From the NCBI GenBank assembly GCA_029531795.1, contig JAPEIS010000001.1, positions 6,324,001 through 6,388,000 of the forward strand: DNA of 64,000 nt. The letters run 5' to 3'. The position numbers and the translations under genes were made by a program. Origin of the DNA: Sclerotinia nivalis. Its lineage: Eukaryota; Ascomycota; Leotiomycetes; Helotiales; Sclerotiniaceae. How positions within the stretch are numbered: position 1 is the first letter of the stretch; the number at the start of each line of letters is the position of its first letter. A model generated the notes under the pieces. The model did not search any database. It worked only from the letters and a program-made list of their open reading frames with translations, and was not told the origin of the DNA. Positions 22,614 through 33,907 of this stretch are shown in pieces.

Positions 22614-24629
22614 ATGTCGGAATTCATAGGGTAAGCTTCCAAAGGCTGAAACTGAAGGACTTGTCTTCAACTTCCTACAATGCATGCTAACCATGGCGCG
22701 TTTATAGTTCGAGGATATCCTTGGTATCAAGGAGTGATATTAGGTATTTCTTATGGTTAAGATATATTTGGCCGAATATTGACGCGAGTTAAGATATGTC
22801 GGTACACTCCATGAGATCAATTCGGAAGCCTCAACAGTAGCCTTGGAAAATGTCAAATCTCATGGAACAGAAGGACGAAAGAACAACCCGGATGATGAGA
22901 TTCCACCTTCGGATAGTGTTTATGAGTACATTGTCTTCCGTGGTAGTGATGTGAAGGATCTGCGAATTGAGGAAGCACCTGCACCCAAGGAAAACAAGCC
23001 CCCGCAGGTGCCTAATGATCCTGCGATTCTAGGAGTAAGTGCGATCTCCTTGATAAACCAGCACCCACTGGCTTTTTGGTACTGCCATGTATCAACTTGT
23101 ATTAAATGATGAAATATTTCGGATGTTAAATCATATAGTCTCCGAGAGCGCAAAACCGTGTGGAGATTTTCCGTTGCCTTCCTTCTGATTTAATACATCA
23201 ACCATATATTTGCATTGAATGTTTACAGCAGGTTTACTAACAAGATTCTTCTTTACAGAGCGGAACTCGTCCAGCCCCCTCTGCACAAGGACCCCCAACT
23301 CCTCAAAACCAAAATCCACGAGGACAAAATGGTCCCCAACAACAAGGACCACCTCCTGGCATGGCTCCTTTCGGACAATATCCGCCTCCTGGATTTTATC
23401 CTCCTCCGCCCGCAGGATGGGGCCGGGGAGGTCCTCCTGGTCCAGGTTTTCCAGGAATGGCGCCATTTGGTGCCCCGCCAGGTTGGTATCCCCCACCTGG
23501 ACATGGATTTCCACAACACCCTGGACAATTTCCCCCTCCTCCAGGCTATGGCTTCCCACCACCAAATCAACAATTTCAACAACAAAACCAGCAACAAAAG
23601 CCATCACCAATCGGACCTGGCGCGAACAAACAACAAACCCCTACTTCCGCAAACTCAACTGACAAACCAGCTGACGCACAAGCTCCTGGTGCTGGCAGCA
23701 CTGCTGCACCGGCTCCCAAACAATCAACCCCACCTCCTTCCAAGGCTTCCCCAACTGAAGTGGACGCAAATGCTACGAAACCATCCCAGCCCGCAGCCCT
23801 GCCCGCTGCGCGAGCCACTCCAAGTGGTCCTAAGAGCGGTCGTGTTCAACCTGCAATGCCATTAGCTAGTCCTGCAGTAACCAAGGCTCCATTGCAAAAT
23901 ACCACTGCCCCAGCCGTGCCAAAACAAAACGACGCTGCCGCAAGTTTGAGAGATGCTACACAAGCTGCGACTGCCGCCGTTGCTGCTGCAATGGCTAAAC
24001 TCCCTCCAGTTGGAGGTCAACAGAACAATGGAAGCGCAGTTGACAACTTGACAAGAAAGGTCAACGAAATGCGAACAACCGATCCTGTTCGCGCTCCTAG
24101 ACAACCGGGTAACAATGGATTTGCGGCAAGAGGTCGAGGTCGAGGTGGCCGAGCTTCTGGTCCAGCTAAAGTTGATGTTCCTGCGGCCGATTTCGATTTC
24201 GAATCTGCAAACGCAAAATTCAACAAACAAGATTTGGTCAAGGAGGCTATTGCTGGATCTCCACTTGGGGAGCAGCCTCCAAATACTTCAATTGCACCCG
24301 AAGCTGAGAAGGAAGAAACAGCACCTAAGGCATACAATAAAGCCACATCATTCTTTGACAACATTTCGAGCGAGGCAAAGGATCGTACAGAAGCTGCCGG
24401 CAACAGACCTGGCGGACGTGAGTGGCGAGGTGAAGAACAAAAGAAGAATGTTGAGACCTTCGGACAAGGAAGTGTTGATAATGGTGGTTATCGTGGAGGA
24501 TATCGCGGCCGAGGCCGTGGCCGTGGGGGCTACAGAGGAAGAGGTGGTTATGGTGGTAATGGGCAGCCTACACGTGGCCGCGGTGGAGGATATCGAGGTC
24601 GTGGCGATGCCCAAACCCTGGTACTATAA
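22614..24629 (+). CDS. SCD6: Scd6/LSM14 family mRNA decapping and translation repressor
   Basis: An RNA-binding protein of P bodies that represses translation and promotes decapping by binding eIF4G and the Dhh1/Edc3/Dcp machinery. Predicted exons: 22614-22630, 22708-22743, 22794-23034 and 23259-24629, giving 554 residues. The N-terminal LSm14 domain reads MSEFIGSRISLVSRSDIRYV, then GTLHEINSEASTVALENVK and YEYIVFRGSDVKDLRI. A long Pro/Gly/Gln-rich linker follows. The FDF region (ADFDFESANAKFNKQDLVKE) is at about 24187-24245, the FFD box (KATSFFDNISSEAKDR) at about 24340-24387, and a TFG-like box (NVETFGQG) near 24447. RGG repeats close the protein. All family parts are present in order. Early introns in the LSm domain are short (50-77 nt); intron 3 (224 nt) might hide a micro-exon. 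Confidence 0.95.
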
Positions 24630-25533
24630 ATCACACTGAGTCAACGGTCGAAATTTGCTGGATCAGGATAAGTTCTCTTTGCTCTGTATCAAAATATTTG
24701 CGACAAATTTCTGGGGTTCAGATCAGAACAGCGATGGAGAGTGCAATCTTAAGGTAAGAAGGTCTCGGAGAGAGCCTCCCTTACTAGATTGTGGAGAGTG
24801 GGATTTCTTTGCGCGCATTCACGGTAATTTTCTTTAAATCTTAACATGTATCACCAGGGAGGTCTCGTGAGCGAGGCTATGACATCACTGGAAATTCGTT
24901 GGTTTGTGGAGCTGGAGCATGAAGCGACCTTATTCCGAATGAATGGAGTAGGGGGTTTTTTATTGACAAAGACAAAATGGTCTCTTTTGACATCAGAAAC
25001 CTATCCTGCGGGGAGTTGGACTAAGTGTCAATGATGAGACGAAATAAACGGCTAGCTGGAGGGAGTTGATTTTGCTTTAGTGAAGATTGTCATTCGTCCT
25101 CATTTTGAAGATCCAAGGGACTTCTTCAATGCGGAAAGGTATTCCAGAGAAATCAGATGAATATGAACAAATGAACGAGAAAATGTGGACATGGGTTTGA
25201 TGGTCAATGGAAGGTGCATAACTAAATATTGCAGTTTAACACCCTTCGGAAATATAAAATAACTATCAAACCAATACTGATGTCCATGTTATGATTTCAT
25301 GAAGTGTGTGAATTGGACTTTGGTTGAAAAGTTAAAGATTGAGTGTATTTATTCTCTTAACTTTGCCATGTGAACCTATCAACTCCTGTCGCCAATATAT
25401 GCATTCCTGATACCCAGTCATGCGGTCATCTTTCCAATCGTAAAATTACCCATTCATTCATTACACATATATATATAACCTCATATTCTCATTCGCCTCT
25501 CATCTCATCTCACAGCGAACAGCTCAGCTCGTC
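24630..25533. other. Intergenic region between convergent genes Scd6 and SelO
   Basis: 904 bp between two stop codons, holding both 3' UTRs and terminators. No gene or repeat supported. 25460-25530 is CT-rich. Confidence 0.6.
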
Positions 25534-27456
25534 TCAAGAAGAACAACTACACTGCATCGCCCTACCCGGCCTCGGAACATCCCCACACCACCTTTCCTCT
25601 TCCTCTTTGTCCCCATCCCAACTCTCTCTAAAAGGCTCACTCACCATCTTCATGACTCTATTCAAAACCTCTCTCTCGCCTCCTTTCTCAACCCTCTTGA
25701 TAATCTCATCCAAAACCCAGCCTTTGGGTATAAATTTTGGATTTACTTTCTTCATTTCCGCCATGCGATTGTCGTCATCGCCATCTGGTCCCCAATCTTC
25801 GTATATTCTTGCTTGCCATTTTTCGAGCCAGTCGCTCAGACGAGTAGTGGCTGACTCGAGCGTATTGTTTAGGCCGGTTACGCCTTCGTGGTGGAAGAAT
25901 TTAGTAGAAATTTCCTTTCGGGAGGTGGTGGTGGCGAGCGAGGAAATGGGGATGGAGGATAGTTTACGGAAGAATTGGTTGAAATCTAATTCTAGACTTT
26001 CCATTGTGTCGAGGAGTTCGCTGTATAAGGTTCCAAAATCTGATTCTTTGAAGGTTTTGAGTCCGAGACGGGCGGTCATGAGACGCTTGTATTCCGCTAA
26101 GAAAGTGGCTTTGTATTCTTCGCCGATGCGGTTTATGAGGGCTTCTGCACGGGCAACAAGTTCGTCGGCGGCTTCTTGACGGACACCTTTTTCGATAAAT
26201 TCTTCGGCATCGACGCCAGCACCGGCGCCTATGAGCTCACCGAGGGATTCTCCGAGACGGACCAGATTCCACCAGAGTATGGTTGGTTGATTACGGTAGG
26301 AGTAGCGTAGCATATAGTCATCATGATTGGGTGTGTAGTTAGGGTCGAAGTTGTCGAGGAACGCAAATGGTCCGAAGTCTATGGATAAGCCAAAGATGGA
26401 TGTATTGTCCGTATTGAGTACACCATTTGTGAAGGCATATGCTTGCCATGCTGCAACAGTCTTTGCATTGCGTCGTACAATTTCGCGGTATAGACGAGTA
26501 AATCGGTTCTCCTCGAGACCGGCAGGACCTTCAATTGTGAATTTAGAAATTCCTCTTTCGATGGTTTCCACCTTTCCATCATCTGCAGGATTCCTCGCTG
26601 GTAGTGACTCCCAGCCCTCAAATACATTCTCTGCAATATATGTACTAAGCTGCCTGATCAAGGCTCTATCCCCACGAGCTCGTAGTATATCAAATGTTCC
26701 AATCCGTAACCAAGACTCGGCAAATCTTGCCACAATCGCCCCAGGTTCTACTGTTTCTCTTCTAACTCTCGAATGGGGTAAAAGAGTCAAAGATAGCGCT
26801 CTAGTAGTAGGTATCTTTAAACCATTCAAAGCCTCGGATACAATGAATTCCCTTATACTTGATCTCAACACGGCTTTCCCATCCGCAAATCGCGAATATG
26901 GTGTTATTCCCGCACCCTTCAATTGTAATTCGTATCGAACATTGGTAGTTGGATTCGTGGTCTCGAATAGAGATATCGCTCGTCCATCACCTAATTGACC
27001 AGCCCAAGATCCGAATTGCCACCCACCATAACATTGCGCCCATGGATATCCACCCTCTAGTTTCTCTTCGTCCCAACCCCATAATTTGTTGCCGGCAACG
27101 GTTTGCTTGAATTCTTCTGTTGGTTCTTCTCCCTCTTCAATTCCCAGGTCCTTCATCGCAGTATGACTTACAGCGAGAAGTTCCGGATCTTTCGCATTTT
27201 CAGGTCGAACCCATGTAAATAATGCGCCTTTCACCTGCCGAGGTCCAATTTCAGCGCGGGGTGTTTTGTGCGATGCGGCAGGTGTTGCGAAGAGAGGATC
27301 GGGAGGGAGTGATGAGGTAAATGTCCATGATTTGGGAAGGTCTGCTAGAGATGTGCCGGCATAGGAAGAGGCCTTTCGGGTATTGTTTTGGAAGAGATGA
27401 GATGCCATCTGAGCTATACGCATGCGTGGTATTGGGGTTCGTGAGAGCATCAACAA
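25534..27456 (-). CDS. FMP40: Fmp40/SelO family mitochondrial protein AMPylase
   Basis: A single-exon gene of 640 residues. SelO proteins have a kinase-like fold that binds ATP upside down and transfers AMP to Ser, Thr or Tyr of target proteins; the yeast member Fmp40 is mitochondrial and linked to redox control. Family segments visible: YGGWQFGSWAGQLGDGRA, ELQLKGAGITPYSRFADGKA, VLRSSIREFIVSEALNGL, GALFTWVRPEN (N-terminal conserved block) and the metal-binding and catalytic stretch GVLNTDNTSIFGLSIDFGPF. The N-terminus is basic with hydroxylated residues (RTPIPRMRIAQMASHLFQNN, then TRKASS), consistent with a mitochondrial presequence. The chain ends QCSCSS, with Cys at the antepenultimate position, where animal selenoprotein O has selenocysteine. 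The ATG at 27456 is the first in frame; Met codons just downstream are alternatives. Confidence 0.96.
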   Translation of the reverse strand: MLMLSRTPIPRMRIAQMASHLFQNNTRKASSYAGTSLADLPKSWTFTSSLPPDPLFATPAASHKTPRAEIGPRQVKGALFTWVRPENAKDPELLAVSHTAMKDLGIEEGEEPTEEFKQTVAGNKLWGWDEEKLEGGYPWAQCYGGWQFGSWAGQLGDGRAISLFETTNPTTNVRYELQLKGAGITPYSRFADGKAVLRSSIREFIVSEALNGLKIPTTRALSLTLLPHSRVRRETVEPGAIVARFAESWLRIGTFDILRARGDRALIRQLSTYIAENVFEGWESLPARNPADDGKVETIERGISKFTIEGPAGLEENRFTRLYREIVRRNAKTVAAWQAYAFTNGVLNTDNTSIFGLSIDFGPFAFLDNFDPNYTPNHDDYMLRYSYRNQPTILWWNLVRLGESLGELIGAGAGVDAEEFIEKGVRQEAADELVARAEALINRIGEEYKATFLAEYKRLMTARLGLKTFKESDFGTLYSELLDTMESLELDFNQFFRKLSSIPISSLATTTSRKEISTKFFHHEGVTGLNNTLESATTRLSDWLEKWQARIYEDWGPDGDDDNRMAEMKKVNPKFIPKGWVLDEIIKRVEKGGEREVLNRVMKMVSEPFRESWDGDKEEEERWCGDVPRPGRAMQCSCSS

Positions 27457-27694
27457 ATATGTTAATGCTACGGGGTCAAATGGAAGCTAAGTAATATAAA
27501 ATATGTGAAGCCTGTCAATAATCAATCGGCATGGCATCTTTGTAAGCTATCTCAAGCACTATAAATATAGTGGGGGTGGGGTTAACAACAATGAAATCAT
27601 CATTGCTAAAGTACCTAGGTACAAAGTGAAGAAATACCTAGTACCAACCTTACCTACCCTACCTACCTAGTGCCCTTATTCGTTGAAGACATTG

Positions 27695-27727
27695 ATGAGT
27701 ATTTTTCCTCTTCTATATTTTTCATGA
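27695..27727 (+). promoter_or_regulatory. Upstream ORF overlapping the aldo-keto reductase start
   Basis: A 10-codon ORF starts ATGAGTATTTTT and ends in TGA sharing ATGA with the first in-frame ATG of the reductase at 27724. If it is in the mRNA, it could lower use of that ATG and favour the later start codons at 27823 or 27895. It lies in the 267-bp gap between the divergent SelO and reductase start codons, which also holds repeated CCTACC motifs at 27645-27670. Confidence 0.45.
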
Positions 27728-28830
27728 GTACAATATTCCCTTCCGTTTTCAAAGTATCCTTTCGTCCTCTCATAAAAAGTGTCTACAATATCCATTTTTC
27801 TCCTGTTCCTGTTCGCCACATCATGAATTCTGCAACTTCAGCATATCAAAGCTCTTTCGGAGCTGAAGGCAATTCAGGTATTGCTCCAAGGCAAATGGCT
27901 CAAGTACAGAAGCTCAAATTGAATGATGGAAATGAGATTCCAATGCTTGGATTCGGCCTTGGAACTGCTCATTATAAATCCAATTCCGACGGGCCTGTCG
28001 ATAAAGAGATTGTGCAGACGGCTCTTATGGCCATTAATGCTGGCTACTATCATTTGGATGGAGCTCAAGGTAATTTCAATCATTCAACGTGTTCGAAGAA
28101 TTTCTATTTGTAACACTTTCCAGTATATGGCAATGAGACCGAAATGGGCATGGCAATCAAAGAATCCGGTGTTCCTCGGGAGAAATTCTTCATAACTACG
28201 AAAATCACTGGTACCCAGGTAGTCGACACTCAAGCTGCCTTTGAAGAATCTTTGAGGAAGCTCCAGCTGGATTACGTGGATCTGTACTTGATTCACGCTC
28301 CTTTTTTTGCCAAGACTCCTCAAGACCTACAGAGTAAATGGGCGGATATGGAAGCTATTCATGCATCTGGAAAAGCCAAGTCTATTGGAGTGTCTAACTT
28401 TCTACAAAAGGATTTGGAAGCGATTTTACAAACAGCCAAGATTATTCCTTCCATCAACCAGATTGAATATCATCCTTACCTTCAACACGGATCTCTGATT
28501 CCTTATCACCGCGAAAAGAATATAGCAATAGCGGCTTACTCTCCCTTGACGGCTGCCGTCAAAGCTTCTCCAGGACCGTTAGATAGTACCTACGCTGAAC
28601 TAGCTAGGAAATATGGTGTGACTCCTGGAGAGATAGCTCTGAGATGGATTATTGATCAGGGAATGGTGGCATTAACTACGAGTGGGAATGAGCACAGATT
28701 GAGAGCGTATCAGAAGGTTAGTCAATCTAAGCTAACGCCAAAGGAGGTGGAGGAGATTGCTAGAATTGGTAGCGAGAAGCATTATAGGGGTTTTTGGAAG
28801 AATAAGTTCGCGCCGGATGATAGGTCATAG
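27724..28830 (+). CDS. Aldo-keto reductase
   Basis: An NADPH-dependent oxidoreductase of the AKR superfamily, which reduces carbonyl compounds to alcohols. Exon 1 (27724-28069), a 54-nt intron (donor GTAATT, acceptor TTCCAG) and exon 2 (28124-28830) give 350 residues. The catalytic tetrad is visible: Asp and Tyr in [13 protein letters not shown] (split by the intron after GAQ), Lys in FFITTKI and His in [11 protein letters not shown] signatures [11 protein letters not shown] and [11 protein letters not shown] follow, with [19 protein letters not shown] near the cofactor-binding end. The usual DTA after the catalytic Asp is DGA. The first ATG adds a basic N-terminus ([18 protein letters not shown]) that might target mitochondria; starts at 27823 or 27895 give proteins closer to the usual 290-320 residues. 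The substrate cannot be inferred. Confidence 0.93.
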
Positions 28831-29914
28831 TTATTTTTGTTCCTGGAAAGATTGAAAAAGCTTTGGCAAAAATGTATCAAATCAATAAAGCTATTCACGG
28901 GCTACTTTCGTGATGTTAATGATGCAAATAGAACTATGTCATCTCGATAAATTGTCTAGGTGCGTTCAGTAACTGTGTCTCGCCTCTTGACATGTTTCCA
29001 AAATGTCAGACAGACCATACATAAACTAAACCAGTAATGCGAACCTTGTTGGACTTAGTTTTGAAGGCACTCATGGGATAAATATCCTATATTAGGGCAA
29101 AAACTGTACAAGTACCTGTATAAACTGAATAGTCCTAATTCGGTTCGAATGGGTGAATTACAGTGCTTAGAATTGAGCCTTGGATTCAAGTACGGATGAA
29201 CTTTTGTTTCCACTACGGGTCAACTAAACGGTTTAATCTAATTAGATCACTACTTTAATATATTCAGGATTCAATAGTCTATATTCAGACGGATATCGAG
29301 TTAATGTTAGATTTTAAATCTAACGGTGTCGGTAGGCACGTATATGGGAAGGTGAAGCATTCAATAGTACTCGTAAGTTATTCGTATTGATTTGCCTAAA
29401 GAACTAGAACTATATAAATCTCGATCGAGGCACTAGCGTCAACGCTAATGGGTCCACGTGATGAATATCCCGACAAACGGATTTCCTCATCAAAAATAAT
29501 ACAAATACTTTTGTTTCTAAACTCGATACCAAAACAAATATTAATAATTTGAAAATAAAATTGTCTAAATATATATAAAGAATTATTTGAAAATATGATC
29601 TATATATTCAGAATTGATTTGTTCAATATTGCTGAAGAATTATACCAGGAATTGCAGATGCCCATTGTAATTTTGATAAAATGGCCTGGCATAGACCAAA
29701 TACCCGCCTGAGCCGTCTAATAAAGACGTTCCGGAAGAAGTCTGCTTAGTCAACCGCGCTAGCTAGCACTTTCCGCATCTGTTTGCTTTTTCCACTCTCA
29801 TGGGATATCGATATCACACCAAAATTTCAAGGCGAACCTATGTTCTTTTGAGAATTATCAAACATCGAAAAGCATATCACTTTTAAGCAGGCAAAATTCA
29901 CTGTCTCCAAATTC
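28831..29914. other. Intergenic region
   Basis: About 1.1 kb without a gene. 29500-29640 is AT-rich. A perfect palindrome GTTAGATTT-T-AAATCTAAC lies at 29306-29324, and a TATATAAATC motif with a nearby CTCGATCGAG palindrome at about 29410-29430. These may be remnants of an old repeat. Confidence 0.5.
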
Positions 29915-30631
29915 ATGATGCTAGATCAGTATCTCTCGCGGGAAAGCAGACGCGACCAGAACAGGTCTCCGGAGGACAGGAGAATATATTCTCGCAAATT
30001 TGACCTTCATCAGTACTTTTCCCCTGCAAGCAGGAATACCAAAAGATTCATCTATTATGATAGATTGAAGAGGGTATCCATGGTTCATGATGCCAGCATG
30101 ATATCCGGAGACCCAAAGACTTTGGTTGTTGCGGTGGATGGAGCTTGTCCGCATAACGGAAGTGATTTGGCAACAGAATCATCTTTTGGTATCTTCTTTG
30201 GAGAGGGCTCAATATTCAATATGTATGACACGATCGAAAGGCCTGCAGGGGTAGTTCACACCAACAACTATGCGGAACTTATGGCAGTCTATCGCGCCCT
30301 GAAGCTCATAAAGGATAGCTCATTTTTTAATGTTTGGAGGGCTGATGCTGAAAATGGACCGACTTCCACGGCCATAATCATGACAGACTCGACATATGTG
30401 TACGACAGCGTCACTGCATGGATTTGGAAGTGGCTCCAAAACAATTTCCAGAATGCAATGGGCAAACCCGTGGTTAATGGCGAGTTGATAGACAGGATCG
30501 ACAAGACTATTTTCGATCTCGCGGAGCGGAATATTTGCGTTCGCTTTTGGAGTGTTCCACGAGAGGATAATACGGAGGCTGACGAATTGGCAAATCGGGC
30601 TTTGATACCTGGATTTTTAGGTCGTCAATAA
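29915..30631 (+). CDS. RNase H-like domain protein (paralog 1, N-terminal part)
   Basis: An open frame of 238 residues with an RNase H1-type fold. The four acidic catalytic positions appear conserved: Asp in VVAVDGACPHNG, Glu in HTNNYAELMAVYRAL, Asp in IIMTDSTYVYDS and Asp in EDNTEADELANRAL. Such a domain would cleave the RNA of RNA-DNA hybrids. The N-terminal 60 residues are Arg-rich and not recognised. A paralog at 45095-46471 (minus) has the same domain plus a C-terminal extension; here a TAA at 30629-30631 ends the frame, and the matching extension continues in the same frame immediately after. So the protein is either a truncated but catalytic RNase H, or part of a longer protein if a weak 51-nt intron is spliced. 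No reverse transcriptase or integrase lies nearby, so it is not part of a recognisable retroelement. Confidence 0.75.
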   Translation: MMLDQYLSRESRRDQNRSPEDRRIYSRKFDLHQYFSPASRNTKRFIYYDRLKRVSMVHDASMISGDPKTLVVAVDGACPHNGSDLATESSFGIFFGEGSIFNMYDTIERPAGVVHTNNYAELMAVYRALKLIKDSSFFNVWRADAENGPTSTAIIMTDSTYVYDSVTAWIWKWLQNNFQNAMGKPVVNGELIDRIDKTIFDLAERNICVRFWSVPREDNTEADELANRALIPGFLGRQ

Positions 30632-30634
30632 AAT

Positions 30635-31129
30635 TTGCTACGTCGTCTATACACACGCCAATACTTTAAAGCAGAAAGCGCTGTGCTGGCACGATTTGGA
30701 CTTCATCATTTGGAAGGTGAAAATTACGCACCTTTGATTGACCTCGTTCAACCTTTGGTACTGGCCGGACAGGACAGCAGGGAGAATTTCGAAATGTTTC
30801 TACCTCCAGATTATTATGATGGATATTTCCGTATGGTATGGGAATTTCTTCGCATGGCCCTTTATCTCGTCCTTGAAAATAAGGCTAGTTCTAAAGTATT
30901 CAGCGAATGGCAACCCATACGTACAGCCATGTACAAATTTGAACGCGGTCGCGCAAGAGATTTCACAACAGAGAGTACATACTTTCTTAGATCGTTAAAA
31001 AGTTCAATTTATTCAAATGAGGAGACGGTCAATTCGCTTTTTAACACCATGGAGGGCATGAAGAAGTCCATCAGTGTCAATGAGCCGCCGTGCTTCCAAA
31101 TTGGACATGTCGACATAATTGTGTTCTGA
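30635..31129 (+). pseudogene. C-terminal extension of RNase H-like paralog 1, separated by an in-frame stop
   Basis: 164 codons in the same frame as the preceding RNase H domain, one codon after its TAA. It matches the C-terminal part of the 45095-46471 paralog in order and spacing: VLAGQDSRENFEMFLPPDYY here against MVMAGKDRAQNFTTLFGPDH there, and EFLRMALYLVLENK against KLSRTVFYLMMDKPG. Absence of other stops or frameshifts suggests that the nonsense change is recent or that the stop is bypassed. An intron at about 30619-30669 (GTCGTC..AAAG, 51 nt, multiple of three) would remove the stop, but its ends are poor. Confidence 0.6.
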
Positions 31130-33907
31130 TAGCATGCTGCAAGGGGAATGGGAGGGCGAGTTAGAGGGTCTATATTGTGGATAATTCAAACAGTAGAATT
31201 AGTAGAATAAACAATGGTATACGAAAAAGATGAGTGGAAAATTATTGTTGTTTCGAAGAAGATAGAAGGAACCCTCTTTTTATGTTTATCCCTAAAGTAT
31301 CATATGATTATATCACCATAGATTAGCTATCTAATATCTATCGGAGAGCCAACTTTCTCACAGTACCTTGTATGAATGGAGATACATATGTGTGTTGAAC
31401 ACAGTTGGAGACACCAGGAATCCACTCTCAGGAATTGCCTCATGTTTACCTCCGTACCATCATTCAGCAACATTCTGAACAATCCGGGTACGAATAAATG
31501 CGAAGTGACCCACAAAGATTAGCAGATGCAACTCGATAATCCTCATTATCATCTAACGAGATGCAAGATGGCCAGATGAATACTCATAGCATGCATGCAC
31601 TGCACTCGCAAATGCTAGCCTACTCGTCGAGCAGGTGCAGCTTTCATCATGGATGTATGGTAGTAGGGTCTCACCTCCGGGAAGATATATTCGATAGTGA
31701 ATTATGAATTACTAGAATGAGGTAGCTACAACAAAATTCACAATTGATGAATACCACTCACATCAAAAGAATTCCTTAAGCCGCTATCCATCGTCCCTAA
31801 AACCAAGATTTCCCTTCGTGCTTAGGTTGTAAGCAACCCATTTCTGAACCTATAATTATAACTATAATACTTGTACATAATAAAGATAGCCGTAACCTCT
31901 GACATCTTCATACTCTTCCTCTTTCCACTCCTCTTCCTCCTTCAACCATCCTTCGTTTAAGATCACCCGATAGATAAATACCTACCTACCTAAACCATCA
32001 TTCTTGTTCTTAAACTCACACTCACACTCACACTCTCCGTCTATTTTCCAGTATTCTTTCTTAATGCTCAATGCTCAATGCAGTTCCTCTAACCTTCCTC
32101 CCCTTTCCGCGTTCTAGGATTAGTGGTTAGGGTATGGTTATGCTTTTGCATTATCCACTCGCTCTGCGTGAGTGGTGCTTCACTTGTGCTTCACTTGTGC
32201 TTCACCTTGTGCTTTGCTTGTGCTGCATGTGTTGAGGCTGTGAGAATCGAGAATCGCAGAGGATGGTATTGATTTTTCCTGTAGAGCTTTATAAGTCGTA
32301 TCTCATTTCTGAGTCGGAGCCGGTTCTGGGATTAACGTTGATGGTTTCTAGATTGAAATTCTTATATCGCGGCGCTTCCGAGCTTTTTGACTATCGAATG
32401 GTGGGCTGGTTTTATTTCATGGTATTGTCTAATCTAGTCGGTTTGTTCTTTTTGCTTTAGAGTAGGGGATAAATTCACCGAAGAGATATATATGATGTAC
32501 TCGAGTGTATTGGGAGCTGGACATGGTAGTGGCTGGAAGGGGAATGAGTATTTAATATTTGATGACTTGGGTATGGGAGAGATAGATAGGCTGGTGTGTT
32601 GGAATGTAGATTGATGAAATGGAATTTACACGTTGATTTATTGAGGATAAAGCAGGTGGGTAGATTATGAAATGTGATGATAATAGGAGAATGTCTGGAT
32701 TGATCCGTCTACTTCATAAACGGGATCTCGATTTTAGAATTTTGGATGTGTTGGTTGTTGGAAAGTGGAAATTACAGGTGAAATTGGTTGGTAAGATTTA
32801 ACTCCGAAGAGACTATCCAATGTAGGTGAGCCCTATGTTAAAGTATCATCGATGTGAAAATGACATTGGAGTTACTACTCGCAAATAATTCTTAATGACA
32901 AAACGTGCTTCCAGTCATCATTCATGAAATTGCGGGCGCTGCCTCTTCTTAAAGGAACAAAAGCTACATCAAGCATGATCACGAAGACTTCATGATGAAT
33001 TGTAATCTTTGCACGCTGAGAACTTTGTTGTATCTTATTCTTATGAGTCCCAGGTTCGAAGCCTCTGGGAATAGAGACATCGATGCAACACTGGAGGTGT
33101 AGATAAAGAAGCGAGATATGGATGAGAATAGTAAAGATATCATGGACATGTGGTCACCGCCGACGGGCTGGGCTATTTTGATCGATGATAAGTTTTTGAG
33201 ATTAAATTGAAGATAATTAACTTCCATGTATTAACAATATGTCAATATCCTCGCGGCTTTATAGCCTGTCACTAATGGAATATCAATCATATGTATGTAT
33301 GCACAAAACAAAAATAGCATTGCCATAGAAACAAAAAAAGGCTGGCAATTATGTGCCTTCTCCATATTTTCGCACGCAGCACGCACAAACCAGATATTGA
33401 CCACTGCCACTCTCGCACCCAGCCCTTCAAAATTTATCACACCAACCAGCCACTGGCAAAAGTCCAGGCTTTGCCTTATATCACCCGCCACACAATCACC
33501 GCCCCTCTTACCAGCAAATTGAAAATGTCGGTGTGATATCCACACTCTCGTAGTGCATAGCTCCCGTGCAGGCCTAGGTATTCACGACCCCACCTGTGCA
33601 TGCAGCACGCACAATTACACCCCACCGTGATATCGTCTTTGTGGTTGTCAGGGATACGCACGAGTCACTGTGGAGCTTTAACTTTGGATAACCGAATTGT
33701 ATGAAGTGGATGAAGAGGATTTGGAGATTTGAATTCGTGATAATGATTTGCATATAATATGCGCTTCCGAGGAGTCACATTACTCCGTATTCAGGACCAC
33801 CAATCACATGGGTGTAGCACATAACATCGACGAGACAGTCTAATATATTCTTTTGGCTTGATTCGTAGTCCTTTGTATGAGAATCGGTATCGAAATAGAA
33901 CATGGTA
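31130..33907. other. Long intergenic region
   Basis: 2.8 kb without a gene I can support. 31905-32100 is CT-rich and resembles a promoter or 5' UTR (with CTACCTACC and CACTCA repeats), but no coding frame follows it. Imperfect tandem copies of GTGCTTCACTT lie at about 32170-32230. A 65-codon frame at 32263-32460 is hydrophobic but too short to claim. A CCCAGGTTCGAAG motif near 33050 resembles a tRNA T-loop, but no tRNA fold surrounds it. An unspliced or noncoding transcript here is possible. Confidence 0.5.

Noticed and set aside
26351..26998. 215-codon plus-strand open frame
   Set aside because: Antisense to the well-supported SelO gene.
32263..32460. 65-residue hydrophobic frame
   Set aside because: Too short, no relatives in the window, no splice context.
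33040..33080. GGTTCGAAG resembling a tRNA T-loop
   Set aside because: The flanking stem does not pair properly and no acceptor or anticodon arms could be found around it.
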